Shown one piece after another: positions 33,111 through 44,398 of a DNA stretch of 64,000 nucleotides. A program made the translations under genes and the position numbers. Location: positions 1 through 64,000 of the forward strand of contig CAKOHE010000078.1 in the NCBI GenBank assembly GCA_934047225.1, in the 5' to 3' direction. The notes below the pieces were generated by a model that was not told the origin of the DNA, did no database searches, and was given only the letters and a program-made list of their open reading frames with translations. Numbering within the stretch: the first letter of the stretch is position 1; every line of letters starts with the position of its first letter. The stretch is from Ypsolopha sequella (taxonomy: Eukaryota; Arthropoda; Insecta; Lepidoptera; Ypsolophidae).

Positions 33111-33360
33111 TTTGATTGAAAACTATCAAGTTTATCCGCTTAGAGCCGCTTAGGAGCAGTAGGGATTTCAAGCCAAAAAACACCATTCGGTTGAAATTTT
33201 TTTTATATAGAAGTTTTGGCGGTATGAAAAAGAACAATGTTGCTTATGTTCTCTTAGAGTTGATAATTCATATACAATTTTTTTTCAATATTTTTGGTGC
33301 AACCGTAAATGAGGCTTTAGAAAGTACCCATTTGGCGATACTAATCCCCTGTACGTTGAA
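33111..33360 (-). repeat. Inverted fragment of the 13985/39342 repeat
   Basis: TTAGAAAGTACCCATTTGGC (33319) and gaatttcaagccaaaaaaca mirror the words at 14010-14190. The 106-codon plus frame here is repeat-derived. Confidence 0.6.
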
Positions 33361-33419
33361 CCCTAAGTATACGACCTTACAAAACAGGAGTTATATTTTT
33401 AAAATCATCAATGTATTAA

Positions 33420-33535
33420 GCGCTAATCGTCGGTGAAATGCGGGCGTACTGATTTACATTTCACAGTTCACACTCGGAACACCTATAAAACCCCTTCGGA
33501 GATTCATGTCGTAACGATTATAAATATCAAGCACT
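33420..33535 (+). mobile_element. SINE body fragment
   Basis: cgtcggtgaaatgcgggcg, cacactcggaacacct and gtcgtaacgat match the SINE at 15825-15910. Confidence 0.6.
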
Positions 33536-33889
33536 GAGTTGATCTTTCACAAGTCAAACAAAGTTCACGTAGAAAGTGAATTTCATAGAAATAAAAACTC
33601 GTTCCTTGCTTTGCTTCACTCAACATAAACAAAAATCTTGACGCTTGCTGTACTTATCAAACAAATTAGAATGCTAAGTACAAAGCAATATGACACATGA
33701 TTTCTTAAACTAAATATGCGTGGCGGCTTCGCTCAAACGATTTGATCGGATTGACCTATTTTGAATCTTATTTTCTACGGAGAAAGGTGAAGGTGTTAAA
33801 CAGTACGTGCGAATTCTTTTCTTTTCGTTACCGCCTCGATTTGAATCTTTGTTTTTAGTTCACTTATATTCTTTTGGATAGTTCGCCAC
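33536..33889. other. Unassigned
   Basis: No repeat or exon recognised. Confidence 0.35.
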
Positions 33890-34210
33890 TCTTGGCGGTC
33901 CTTCTGGAAGAAATGCCCATACTCACACACGCTGAGCAGGCGGGTTGGTGAGCGCGGTGTCGAAACCTTCGCACCAGTGACGCCGCTGCCCGTCACCAGT
34001 CTGTTTTACGTAAGGGCCGGCAATTGGAGATGGATATTATACTGCCATCGATCGGTCCCAGGTATGGTGGGCCATCTGGTTTTGTGGCTGTTTGAGAGCT
34101 GTCCTCTTACTCTCCCCCGAATAACTTTGGAGGGTTTGCGAGTAAGATGGTGGTACATATCTCCACCGTCGAGCCCAGCATCAGCTCTACCATGGTTTTG
34201 TGTATACCTA
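33890..34210 (+). repeat. Retroelement-derived repeat copy
   Basis: gaagaaatgcccatactcac, gcaccagtgacgccgctgcc, gatcggtcccaggtatggtg and gagtaagatggtggtac match 16375-16745 and 37266-37640. Confidence 0.7.
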
Positions 34211-34969
34211 TATGTAAAAATATTATTTCATGAGCCTAAGTAATTTTTTTTGAAGTTGATTAAAATTGTTTAATTACTTTTTATGCAAAGTGGAGACCAC
34301 ATCAAGCTTAGCATTTGCTGTACGATATTAGTCCCTACAGGGAAGAATCTAAGAAAGTTACAACGTCCAATGTGTATAGCTCGATGCGTTCACTGTACCT
34401 ATCAATATGAATCACCTCGTGTTCAGAGTGGACTAGAAGTTTGGCGCGATGTGCACAAGCACATGCACACCCTCTCACACTTAAGGTGATTACCCACGCC
34501 AACGGCCTTGAGCAATCGGCCTCACCTCCGGGGAGTTACAGGCGCTGCTCCCCGCATGCCTCTGCGCAGACGCCCCGCGCCCCTCTATAAAGATCGCTAG
34601 CGTCAAAATGATTCACACCTCGTAGCGAGGTAGAAATAAATTTATGTAGCATTGTTTTATGCGTAAACCTATAACTATAACTTTTGAAGCTCAATAGGCT
34701 GTGGTGCTGTAACAGAGAGATGTGACCATTCTGTACCTACTACTACACGGTGATATTTTGGTAGTTTTAAAAACAAACTAGTGATTATAGTAATCGCGAA
34801 CTAGTGGTGATAGTACTGAAATCGCGAAAATATATAAAACATATATAACAAAATCGGTTATGTGAGGATACCCGAAAGTGACCAAGTTGATATTGGGATC
34901 AGATCTTTATAAATCTTGGGCTTGAGCGGTAACAGACGAGCGTCACATTGCAGTTGGTAACCGTCAACA
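34211..34969. repeat. Unassigned sequence with a SINE-type 3' tail at 34575-34640
   Basis: gcccctctataaagatcgct, agcgtcaaaatgattcacac and tcgtagcgaggtagaaat are the inverted counterpart of 47960-48025. A 3' tail is thus shared by two otherwise different insertions. Confidence 0.5.
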
Positions 34970-35132
34970 GTAGGCCCACCATGAGTTTGGCACTCGATAT
35001 ACGTTAGCGACTGCGTAAAATATAATGTATTGGAAATTCTGGTTCCTCTCGTATACCGCTAGAACCGCTAAACTCATACAAATGTTTTACGCTGTCGCTA
35101 ACGTGTATCGAGTGCCAAACTCATGGTAGGCC
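34970..35132. repeat. Fold-back MITE, 50-bp arms
   Basis: CCACCATGAGTTTGGCACTC and ATATACGTTAGCGACTGCG pair with CGCTGTCGCTAACGTGTATC and GAGTGCCAAACTCATGGTAG. The loop is about 60 bp. Confidence 0.8.
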
Positions 35133-35700
35133 AGAGGCACGGTATTATACTGTGCCAGAGGATTGAGGTAACTTTAGACGTCTAACCTTGTCGGAGGTAA
35201 CCGTCTAATGATGGTAGCGTCAGCCGTCGTCGGTTGCAGTCAAACAATTTTTCATAAAAAGTTTCTGTTTTTATATTTGAATGATTTTTGAACGATAATG
35301 ACGAAAAAAAAATATATTGATAAAATATAATTTTGTTACAATTTTTGTTAATTTCGGTGCTTTTAGAGACTTGAGTGGTATGTATCGGTTATTTGCGGGT
35401 CTCATAATAAAACCGATAGTATGTAATATATTTGGGTACTCAGAAACGGTTTCAATGATGTTGATGCAACTTTTAGATTTTATTTGTATGAAGATTGTAT
35501 TCGCACGTAAAATAAACAAAACATATATTTTTTTAATCTGTAATTTTTAATTATGTTACGTAATCTGTACCACAGTTTCACCTCGCTAACACTTGTAAGC
35601 TCTGATCTGCAGGTAAATCCTCAATTTGGTAAATATATGTATATATTTTCTTTATCATGAGTCTTCTGCTTTTTATTTGTTCTTCACTTGAGATAAGTAA
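35133..35700. other. Unassigned
   Basis: 35205-35250 is a diverged piece of the arm-end words (gtagcgtcagccgtcgtcgg). The rest shows nothing; open frames on both strands at 35270-35550 lack motifs. Confidence 0.35.
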
Positions 35701-35950
35701 AATTTTTTGTTGTGCTCTTTGTTCTTCATTTTCTTGTTCTGTACTTTGTTTATTTCATTGTTCTGTACTGCGGTCTTCATTTTCTTGTTCTATTATATTG
35801 TTATACATTTTCTGTGTGTTTTAGTTTTTGTAATTTTCTTTTTTCCTTTTGTTACTTTTTTTGTTGTGCACTTTGTTTTTCATTTTATTGTTCTGTACTG
35901 TGGTTTTCATTTTCTTGTTATATATTTTGTAATACATTTGCTGTAAATTA
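35701..35950. repeat. T-rich degenerate tandem repeat
   Basis: Recurring ttcattttcttgttctgtact units of irregular spacing. Two overlapping phenylalanine-rich frames are low-complexity artefacts. Confidence 0.75.
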
Positions 35951-36433
35951 AAACGAATCTACCAGAATCGAGTCTTTAATCGTCTTTTGTTCAGAGGCTG
36001 TTGGATCATTGTCTTTGCCGTTCATTTCTTATGCAATAAATGAGCCTGGAGATAGTGGTGGTCCAAAAGATATTTTTCTCTGAAAAACATAATAAATAAG
36101 TTTGAATTTACCTAAGTACATAGTATAATAAATTATAAATTATAAAATAATGCAAACCCATTAAAGAAAAATACTCAAGTTTCACAAACAAATATAAAAC
36201 ATAATATTAATTCCTAAATATTTACCTAAATTCAAGGATATTACCACGTTATAAAAAAAGATTGGTAAATTCTCAAACCTACCGGAATCGACTCTTCGAT
36301 AGTCTTTTGTGCAGACATTGTTAGATCATTGTCTTTGCCTTAGAGATTGTGGTGATCCAGACGATGCTTTTCTCTAAGAAACATAACAAATAACGCTGAA
36401 TATGTTTTAATACGGAATATAATTTTTAACGTA
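35951..36433 (-). repeat. Two diverged copies of a terminal-exon-like block
   Basis: 35955-36079 and 36282-36373 are direct repeats. On the minus strand each starts after an acceptor-like signal (TATGTTTTTCAG at 36080; TATGTTTCTTAG at 36374) and reads RKISFGPPLSPGS or RKASSGSPQSLRQRQ before a stop. The word GGCAAAGACAATGATC and the acceptor position align with the arm exon at 16234. They seem to be older copies of the same terminal exon, just outside the right arm. Confidence 0.35.
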
Positions 36434-36957
36434 CTAGGCTGTCGGGTGCCAGTTGGTAACCCTATGTCATTAAATAACAAGATGTGACCAATTCGTAGTG
36501 GTGTAGAAAAAAACTTCATCAAAATAAACAGGGTTGGCTCGACGCAACCTGAAAAATTTTGTAGAGTCAGCAAAAGCAGCACAATTTTATTGATTAAAAA
36601 AAATCACATCATCCAGTATATATCATCGACAGAGCGTATAAAAGGTGCTAAAGACAGCTTTTTTTCATATAAAAAGATATTCGATAAAATCAGGCTGATA
36701 TTAGTCCCAACATAGGACATGCAAACCTTATTTTTAAGCACCTTGTGATACGCTATACCGAACATAGTACTTACTACTTATTGACGTAATTTTTTGTCAG
36801 AAAATTTGCGTTGTTTTTGCTGACTGTATAAAACGCTCTAGGTTGCGCCTAGCCAACCCGGTTTATTTTGATGTAGTTTTTTTTCTACATCACTACGAGT
36901 TGGTCACATCTTGTTACTCGATGAGATAGTGTTCCCGACTGTATTCTGACAGTCTAC
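36434..36957. mobile_element. MITE with 150-bp inverted ends and TA target
   Basis: Ends CTAGGCTGTCGGG and CTGACAGTCTAC are inverted, and pairing extends about 150 bp (words aacaagatgtgaccaa and aaaataaacagggttggct). TA lies on both sides (36432-36433, 36958-36959). One-ended copy at 47799-47960. It sits precisely at the inner edge of the right arm. Confidence 0.75.
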
Positions 36958-37265
36958 TATTCTATACCATAAATTGCCACCGAATGACGTTAGCGTCAGC
37001 CGTCGGTTGCAGTCGACCATACAACGCTGACAATACCATCAATCGAGTACAGTCGGCGCTGTTTGGCAGCGTCAGCGCGTCGAATGCAACCAATAGCTGA
37101 CGCTCACTACCATTGTTCGATGGTAGTCGATGGCTATCGCCAACATGGTTCGACATGTGCAGTTACCTACCGTTGTCTACGGCTACCGTTTTGAAAGTGA
37201 TGTTCGTTTATTGGCACCCTAAATATTTACAAAATTTCAATGACATTACATAATTTCAATGACAA

Positions 37266-37640
37266 TGATATTTGATAGGTGATAGAGCTAATGCCGGGCT
37301 CGACTGTGGAGGTACCACCATCTTATTTGGAGACCCCCTCGAAGTAATTCTGAGGAGAGTAAGAGGACAGCTCACAGGCAAAAAACCAGGAGACCCACCA
37401 TGCCTAGGACCGATGGATGGCGGTATATCCATCCCTTATAGCCGGGCCTTATATGGAACAGACTGGTAACGGGCAGCGGCGTCACTGGTGCGAGGGTTCC
37501 AGCACCGCGCTCATCAACCCGCCTGCTCAGCGTGTGTAAGTATGGACAATTCTTCCAGGATTACCACCGGAAATGACAAAGTCCTGAAACGGCTTATGTC
37601 CAGCAGTGGACGAACGAGGCTGATGGATGGATGGAATGAC
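37266..37640 (+). repeat. Retroelement-derived repeat, mirror of 16375-16745
   Basis: Same words in the opposite orientation. The 65- and 60-codon frames on this copy and its mirror are near-identical because the arms are copies. Confidence 0.7.
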
Positions 37641-37705
37641 ATTACAGGTTACATGCACAGATTATTTTGAATTAATATATTGTCAGGTCTAGCCGAATAA
37701 ACTTT

Positions 37706-37785
37706 TCAGTACTTAGTCTTTTTTGCAGATTTTGTCGGATTATTTTCTTTGCCTTCTGTTTCTGGTGGTCTCTTTTTAGATGCCC
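37706..37785 (-). CDS. Candidate terminal exon, basic C-terminal tail (right arm)
   Basis: Mirror of 16234-16313. The acceptor TATTATTTCAG, the 80-bp length and the stop are kept. The tail reads ASKKRPPETEGKENNPTK then SAKKTKY. Compared with the left arm there is one residue change (V to A at the first full codon). The upstream partner exon on this arm (ATG at 38472) is out of frame after 15 codons. Confidence 0.3.
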
Positions 37786-38052
37786 CTGAAATAATATATC
37801 AACTGTATGTATTATACCTACAATTCTAGTTATTCAACTATCTCTACATAATATTACAGGTATAAATACCACGGCTTTGATATGCCTGCCTGGGACATAT
37901 TTTTCTGAAATGAACTAAAACAACTATTTCAAATAGTGCTCCGGTCCAAAAAAAAAGCCTTGATACTTGGGTAGTTTATTTAGCTGGATAGAAGTAAAAA
38001 AAAATTTTGAGCAACGTTTTTTGCGTGAATTGTTGCTTATAGCTGTTTATAA

Positions 38053-38340
38053 TAATAATTATACCTATATATTGTCACGATAGGAATCCCCGAGGGGGCT
38101 TTGGAGGTGTTTCGAGTGTCTCCACACTCGGCACACCCGCGTTTCACCGACGATAAGTATGTCCCAACGTGGTTGGTGGTGACTTCGGGCACAAAACATT
38201 CAGCAAGTAGTAAGTATTAGTAAATACTATGCACAAAAATTCCGAAAAACTCCTTGGTGCATGCCCAACCGAGGCTTGAACCTGGATCTCAAAATTGAGA
38301 GGCCTGCGTTCTACCCATGAGCTACTATAATTGTTACCAG
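38053..38340 (-). mobile_element. tRNA-derived SINE, right-arm copy
   Basis: Mirror of 15653-15935, with the B box seen as GAGGCTTGAACCTGG and the tail as TATTGTCACGATAGGAA. It predates the duplication. Confidence 0.8.
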
Positions 38341-38472
38341 TAATTATTCATATCTACTCTACTATGGATAATGATTGTGTAGGTAGATTATGTTAGGTAC
38401 TTACTTACTTTACTGCATGTATTTTCAAAGCTTTTGTAGCCGCTTCTTTATTGTTTTAGGTTTTCGTGGCAT

Positions 38473-38834
38473 TTTTCTCAATCACATTATATATTTATAA
38501 TTTTTCTAAAAAAAGTTCCTTGCTAACTCGTCAAACTTCTAGTTTATTATAGCGTCCACGCGCGAACTTCACAGCACATTTATCCTCTAAATAACTAAGT
38601 CCATTGCCGAAAGTACTATCTGAACGCACACAAATAAAAATCTTTATAAATATTTTCGCAAACATGTCATCAGACGCCAGGGTGCGGTACGTGGCAACGA
38701 GTGACACAGCCTCCCCGTCTGAACGCCACTGCATGACTGATGCCTGCGCCTACGCAGAGCACCTCTTAGCCTTTGACCTTGAAATCTTACATATTTCGAT
38801 ATTTTTAATAGAAAAAGTTACTGGATATACTTGA
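38473..38834. other. GC-richer block, mirror of 15146-15471
   Basis: Open frames on both strands are kept relative to the left arm with a few changes. One change in the minus frame alters the C-terminus after LEDK. This shift argues against selection on that frame. Confidence 0.3.
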
Positions 38835-39122
38835 CATATGTTGCATTTAAAGTTCAACAGATTCTCAATTTTTTGGCGTGTAAATATTTCCAAACGTCAT
38901 AGCAGATTAGGAGGAGTAGAGAATTTAAGCCAAAAAAACATCATACAGTTGTTATTTTTTTTAATATAGAAGTTTTGATCGTACGAAACCAAAATTTGTT
39001 GCAAATATTTTTAAAGAGTTATTAATTTATATTTATTTTTTTCAAGCCATTTGGTCCAGCCGTAAACGAGGAGTAGGCTTTAGAAAGTATCCATCTGGCT
39101 GTATTTGAAGGATCAAGCGCCT

Positions 39123-39341
39123 TAAGTACTGATAAATTTCATACATAATGCCATCATGTACAGTTCCCAGCCGTTTATATATAATGCACATCGTATCTTG
39201 GCGTCACGTCATCATTGTCGCACGAAGCACTTACAGTCCGATGAAAGCAAACGACGATATAGCCGATGTGCATTATTATTATAACGTTCGCAACCTATGT
39301 GTGAATCTCAGCAAAAGAGATCTAGATTGACGAAACAAGAC
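39123..39341. other. Unassigned start of the arm's private middle
   Basis: ATAATGCACATCG (39180) and CGATGTGCATTAT (39264) form a small hairpin with a long loop. Nothing else. Confidence 0.4.
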
Positions 39342-40250
39342 TTAAGGGCCTTACTATTGCCAAATGGGTACTTTCTAAAGCCTACTCCTCGTTTACAGCC
39401 AAACCAAAAATAATGAAAAAATGTATTATGAATAATCAGCTCTTAGACAACATATGCAACATTTTTCTATTTCATACCACCAAAACTTCTACATGAAAAA
39501 ATGTATTAACTAAATGGTGTTTTTTGGCTTGAATTTCCTACTACTCCTAAGGGGCCGTTCAAGTATTACGTAAGCACCAAGGGGGGGTGGGGGGGTCTCT
39601 GTTTTGCTTATTTTGGATGACATGGGGGGTGGGGGGGTCTAGATGATGATTACGTCATCGTTAGTTATTTAAGTTTTTTCGGGGATTCCCGCAAATAATA
39701 CATATGCGTAGGCACTCGCTTTGAGAACTGATTAGGGGAATTACCGCGCATTAGGGAAATTACAGGTCGCGTATTGTAAATGTGTGTGTGTATCAGTTAA
39801 ACCTAATATTTTCATGAATTTTCCTATTTTAAAAATAACAATATAAAAAAACATTTATTACTAAAAATGTTTACGTAAGCATAGGGGGAGGGGGTAAGTG
39901 CTTTGCTTACTTTTGATGACAAGGGGGGCGGGGGGGTAAAAAATGGTAAGAAATCTGCTCACGTAATACTTGAACGAACCCTAAGTGGCTTGGCTGATTG
40001 AATTCAGTTATGCTTTGATAAATAAATAAACTTGATAGCTATAAACATAACATAGGATTATTCAATCGAACAATCGCGTCCATGTGAAAAGTATAATTTT
40101 CTCCTATTTCACTCTTTCAAGGACGCAGCGAGCGTCGTAACAGCCACTTTGCATTGCGCGCTGATATGAACGTTATTTCAATGTCATTTCCGTTGATATT
40201 CGTACTGACAAATATCGAGCTGCTAATTTGGCGATGGTAATCGCCTTAAG
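39342..40250 (+). repeat. Dispersed repeat split by a MITE
   Basis: 39342-39550 and 39985-40250 together match 13985-14475 in the same orientation. The break is the insertion at 39551-39981. Confidence 0.75.
39551..39981. mobile_element. PIF/Harbinger-like MITE with TAA target duplication
   Basis: Ends GGGGCCGTTCAAGTATTACG and CGTAATACTTGAACGAACCC are inverted. TAA borders both sides (39548-39550 and 39982-39984). The uninterrupted copy at 14185-14200 shows the empty site. A 3-bp TAA duplication and G-rich ends fit PIF/Harbinger. The interior holds four G-runs (gggggggtgggggggtc and similar) and no open frame. Confidence 0.8.
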
Positions 40251-40324
40251 CGAGCAAGACAGGATATTGCTTGGTTAGCTCCATGGAGGTATAATAGCGT
40301 GGACAGAGTCATAAATGTAGAATC

Positions 40325-40435
40325 CCGTACAGGGGTTGTTTATGGTTTTGGTCCTCTCCTTGGTGACCACCAGTACTTTTAGTCACCAATTGGTCACCAA
40401 GAAGAAGACCACAACCATAGACAACCCCTGTACGG
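40325..40435. repeat. Fold-back MITE, nearly complete palindrome
   Basis: CCGTACAGGGGTTGTTTATG and TTTTGGTCCTC pair with the mirror words ending TACGG at 40435. CTTGGTGACCA and TGGTCACCAAG pair next to the centre. Arms about 50 bp. Confidence 0.85.
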
Positions 40436-40504
40436 TGTCCTACAGAACGAAGCAGATTGTGTATCTTTATTTCTTTCTAATACATGAATATTTTCCATAA
40501 GCAG

Positions 40505-40800
40505 ATTATCATGGCATACAAAAATACGCGCGGGGTGAAGCGCGGGGCCGGAGACGTTATGCCGCGTGACGGTGTCGTGGGCTGGTCGGCTCGCATTGTA
40601 CTACTTTGTAGCCGCGGTGAGCGGAGAGCGCAAACACAAACTCATCCTGACGCAAACATCAAATTAATTGACACCCTATTACCTGCGCGTAAGCACCATT
40701 TTAATTCAAAATTCTACAGTAGTGCGAGCGTCACCTGCGGCTCGGTTTGTGTCGGTCGTTCAACTCGCAGGTGTGGACCTTGACCCATCGACCCACATAT
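40505..40800 (+). repeat. GC-rich repeat module
   Basis: catggcatacaaaaat, gcgcggggtgaagcgcgggg and actactttgtagccgcggtg are the inverted counterpart of 32385-32520. A 99-codon frame spans it but has no domain. Confidence 0.6.
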
Positions 40801-41597
40801 TACATATTAGGTCAATGCCTTGATTATTCGTTGCAAATGGTTTGTGATTATTGTGATAGGCAATAATTTTTTGTTTCTTGTGTAAGAAGGGACTTGTTTG
40901 TGTTATTATTATTAATTTGCCGTTTTATTAATTTACACACGTAGTGTCGTCAAATTAGAGCATCGGGTGCTCGCGAACTGATAGGTAATTAGGTGGTGCT
41001 TATTGCAAAACTGATTGCATAGTTTTTCGTGTATTTAAGAATTGGGCACGGAATTAAGTAAGGGTATCTTGAACAAATAACTAGGTGTCTTTATTATGTT
41101 TATTCTGACTCTTATTGCGCTGTAATAAGTTTCCATTTTCTTTGAGCGTAAGTTGCATGGGATCAGTAAGTATAACCCGACCGCTATCTACGCCATCGTC
41201 ATCGGCAGTATTTTTGCGGTCAGGTTGTACTAGTAGCGCGTGTATCTGGAATCTGCTGGACCTGTCTGCGTGGGCACTTTTTTTACTGTGGCGTGGGTAA
41301 CCTTTTACGTGTTACCCTTTGGGTACGGAACCCTAAAAACGAGCCATAGGCGAGTTTTTTTATTGTATACATGAGTGTTTTAATACCTAGTTATGTGTAG
41401 TTTCATACACTACTTTACCTACACTCATGCAATGCAACTCATGCAATAGGTTACCTAGGTACCTACCTATTTTTCAATCCATAAGATCTTGGTAACAAAT
41501 TGTCGTAAGTTTTTCTTGATTTCGCTGATAAAATTTCAATGTTTATTTTTAATTCTTTTCAATAAATAAGGAGGGCTTAGGTTGGGGTTCTTATTTT
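40801..41597. other. Unassigned; contains a short GGGTTCCGTACC-type end at 41310-41360
   Basis: ggtacggaaccctaaaaacga and gccataggcgagttttttt are the degraded end of the common lepidopteran repeat. A 61-codon frame at 41115-41300 has a hydrophobic end but no splice or promoter support. Confidence 0.4.
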
Positions 41598-41906
41598 TAA
41601 CCGACTTCAAAAAAGGAGGAGGTTCTCAATTGGAATGTATGCTTTTTTTTGTGTTTGTTATTCCATAACTCCGTCATTATTGAACCGATTTGAATGATTC
41701 TTTTTTGTTTGGAAGAGTGTGCTTCCAGGTAGGTCTCATTTTAGGTTTGATCATGATCTGATGAAGGTCTTCAGATATCAGATATAGGCAGTAGAACTCC
41801 TCAGAAAATAATATAAATATTTATATATTATAATTATATATATTTATTTATTTTATATAATATTTATATATAATATAAATATATAAATATTATATTTATA
41901 TGATGA
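41598..41906 (+). repeat. Partial GACTTCAA element followed by an AT-rich palindromic tract
   Basis: AACCGACTTCAAAAAAGGAG to ctccagaaaat-type end matches 4594-4800. From 41812 to 41906 only A and T words (tatataatatttatatata) remain, with strong self-pairing. Confidence 0.75.
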
Positions 41907-42710
41907 ATGATTCCCACAAATAACGCACTTTTCATTAATATTGGTTGACAGATCGCCATAAACTAACACGCCACCTCGCCGCTGTGTAAATTGCGCGCGA
42001 GCAAACTCCATCCTTAGGTCACGTCACTTCGCCCCCTGCGGCTCTTTGTACGACGACGCCGACACGCTAAAATCAAAGCGAGACAGCGTCTCGACGATTG
42101 GCACGTGGCCTGGCGTCCACCCCGGCCCCGCGCTTCACCCTGCGCTTTTGTTTGTATGCCATGATCATAGAAATTATGTTTTCTTAAAATTACGGGTACG
42201 AATTTTTCTAATCTTTTGAATGTTGATCGGGTATGTTATTATGATAAGGTAGCAGCTGCCAACTTTTGAATTCTAATTTTGTATTTCTCATCATATGAAA
42301 AGAAACTTAATTAAACCGAAAAGCATACTAAATAAATTTCTTTACTTTTTATTTTAGGTCAAGATAAATAATACCATATATGATGTAAACATTCTTAAGT
42401 CCCTCTCATATTATATTGAAAGAGTATTTCACAATTTTCAATTTTCCTAATTTCCATGTATGCAATCTTTCTAATAAATGAATAACAACAAAATACGTTT
42501 ATGTAATGTCACATAAAATCTCAACTTTTAATTCTAAGTTTGTAATGACCCTTTTAAATTAAATAATTGCAAATACCTAAATAATACCTACAGCAACATC
42601 CTAAATTTTCTAAGTTTTTAATATAATCTTTAAATATTTATACTTAAGATAAACAATTTTAATAATATCATAAGTACGAATCGTACTGTTACGCGCCTAT
42701 TTGCTAGATG
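41907..42710 (-). repeat. Inverted copy of the GC-ended long repeat
   Basis: CCCACAAATAACGCACTTTT to cgtactgttacgcgccta mirrors 24700-25430, with high similarity in the AT-rich part and looser similarity in the GC module. Confidence 0.75.
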
Positions 42711-43283
42711 TCAGTCACAAAATTCACAGTTAAAACTCCGAATAACACCGCACCATCGTCATTTGTTTTAGGACATCCGTAAACCGACATAATAAAAGCA
42801 TTTTAGATTTTTCTAGATAAACATGTTGTAATGTTGATTGCAATGTAACGCTCAAGTATAGCGGTCAAATGATAATTTATTAAAAATAACTATCATTCCC
42901 TTAAATTATTTATTTGCATTGACAATAGTACGATTGATACCTAAACAACGATAGAAAGAGACGGATATAAATTAAGTAATGCTGGCAACGTCGCATTTAC
43001 GCACACCAAACCACAGGACGTCAAGAAGTCGATGCCTCAGGTAAATCATGAACGATATACGCAGGAAACCAAAACCACATCACCATGGTTTGGAGTTCAT
43101 AAATGTTTGGGCACAACTGCAAGATGAATATTGTGAAAAATAAAGTTACAGGAAAGTGAAATATCCCACTGAGTCAGAAAACAAAAAATTAAGCAATATT
43201 CACAGAGAGATCATAAAAAATATAAGCAGGACAGGGAGACGTCGTAACGATGCACAACATGTAGGATGCCAAAAGTGTTCCTG

Positions 43284-43287
<4 letters not shown>
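42711..43287. other. Unassigned; possible 5' flank material
   Basis: 42960-43120 is somewhat GC-richer (gctggcaacgtcgcatttac, gaagtcgatgcctcaggtaaat). CTCAGGTAAAT could be a donor but no supporting frame was found. Confidence 0.3.
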
Positions 43288-43322
<35 letters not shown>

Positions 43323-43350
43323 GTGTGTGTGTATGTGTATGTGTTATGTG
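43288..43350. repeat. (TA)n-(TG)n compound microsatellite
   Basis: About 15 TA units followed by tgtgtgtgtatgtgtatgtg. It may be the 3' tail of the adjacent minus-strand LINE. Confidence 0.9.
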
Positions 43351-43464
43351 TATGTGTGCATAGGAGGGAGATAGAAGGTGGGTGCATGTGTGGCATGCAT
43401 TCGAGATTGTATGGGTTTAAAACATAGGTTTAAGAGGTTGTCTGTTTATTAAAATATCCACATG

Positions 43465-44296
43465 TTATGTATTAGTTTTCATGAAGTTTTCAGTTTCATC
43501 ATATGTATTCTTCATAAGGAATGAGCAAAGTTTATTTTTGCATTGATAACGAGGTAATCCGTAAATGGGTAGGTGTAAGTTTATTTTGTTATACAGGTAT
43601 GGCCCGAGATAAAAGAGAAATCTTTTGGCAAACTCAGTTTTAGGTTTAGGAACAGAACAAATACGATCTTTACGGCGTTTAGCTAACTGTCTGTAAGGTG
43701 TTATTTGATGTTGGTGCAGAATAGTTTGAACTATGAATAGTTGTCTTATATTGAGAACTTTAACGTGATTGTATAATTGTGTTGTTGGGAAACGGATAGG
43801 ACTAAAAGTAGCAATTTTTAAAATAGCACGTTGTGCAGTCTCAAGGGATTTTAATGTTGTTTTAGCTGCACCGCCCCAAGAGGTGATGCAGTAACATAAA
43901 ATAGACTGACACAAGGCAAAGTAAATAGTGCGAATGACGGATGGCTTTGCAACATGTCTGATGTTTTTAAAGACAAAGATAAGTTTGCGTACGCGACTTG
44001 TAACGAGGTTAATATAGGGCTTAAAATTTAGGTGCTTATCTAAAATAATACCTAGGTATTTTATAGAATCAGCAGGTGAGATGGATGGTCAATTACAATT
44101 AGGTAAAGGTGGGTTAGAGCAAGAGTGTGCAAGGAGAGAAAGAGGAGAGGTAGGTTGTGAACTTGAACTAATAGAAAAGGTGATAAACTTAGTTTTAGAA
44201 GTATTGAGTGTTAAGTAGTTTGAAAGAAACCAGTCAAATATAGTATTAAAACCTTTTTGAGCTTTTTTCTGAAGGTCTGACCAGGACGACGATGAA
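43465..44296 (-). pseudogene. LINE ORF2 C-terminal fragment (jockey superfamily)
   Basis: Read from 44296 leftward, one frame runs WSDLQKKAQKGFNTIFDWFL, later SIKYLGIILDKHLNF, then CQSILCYCITSWGGA and the end at 43465. These are the thumb and C-terminal parts of a LINE reverse transcriptase. One in-frame stop lies near 44088. The catalytic palm is absent because of 5' truncation at 44296, exactly where similarity to the left arm resumes (44303). The insertion is specific to the right arm. Confidence 0.75.
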
Positions 44297-44335
44297 AAAG
44301 TAATGATCCTTGTAGATTTCCATTTTTTCCTTTTG

Positions 44336-44398
44336 AGGTATCTATCTATCTATATATCCACAATATATCCATCTATCTATCTTTTTATCTATCTATCA
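44336..44398 (-). repeat. (TATC)n microsatellite
   Basis: Mirror of 9621-9682, slightly different in repeat number. Confidence 0.85.

Noticed and set aside
35707..35951. Two phenylalanine-rich 79-codon frames that look like membrane proteins
   Set aside because: They are different phases of a T-rich degenerate tandem repeat.
43211..43396. Overlapping frames in the TA/TG microsatellite
   Set aside because: Tyrosine-isoleucine and threonine-histidine runs come from the microsatellite itself.
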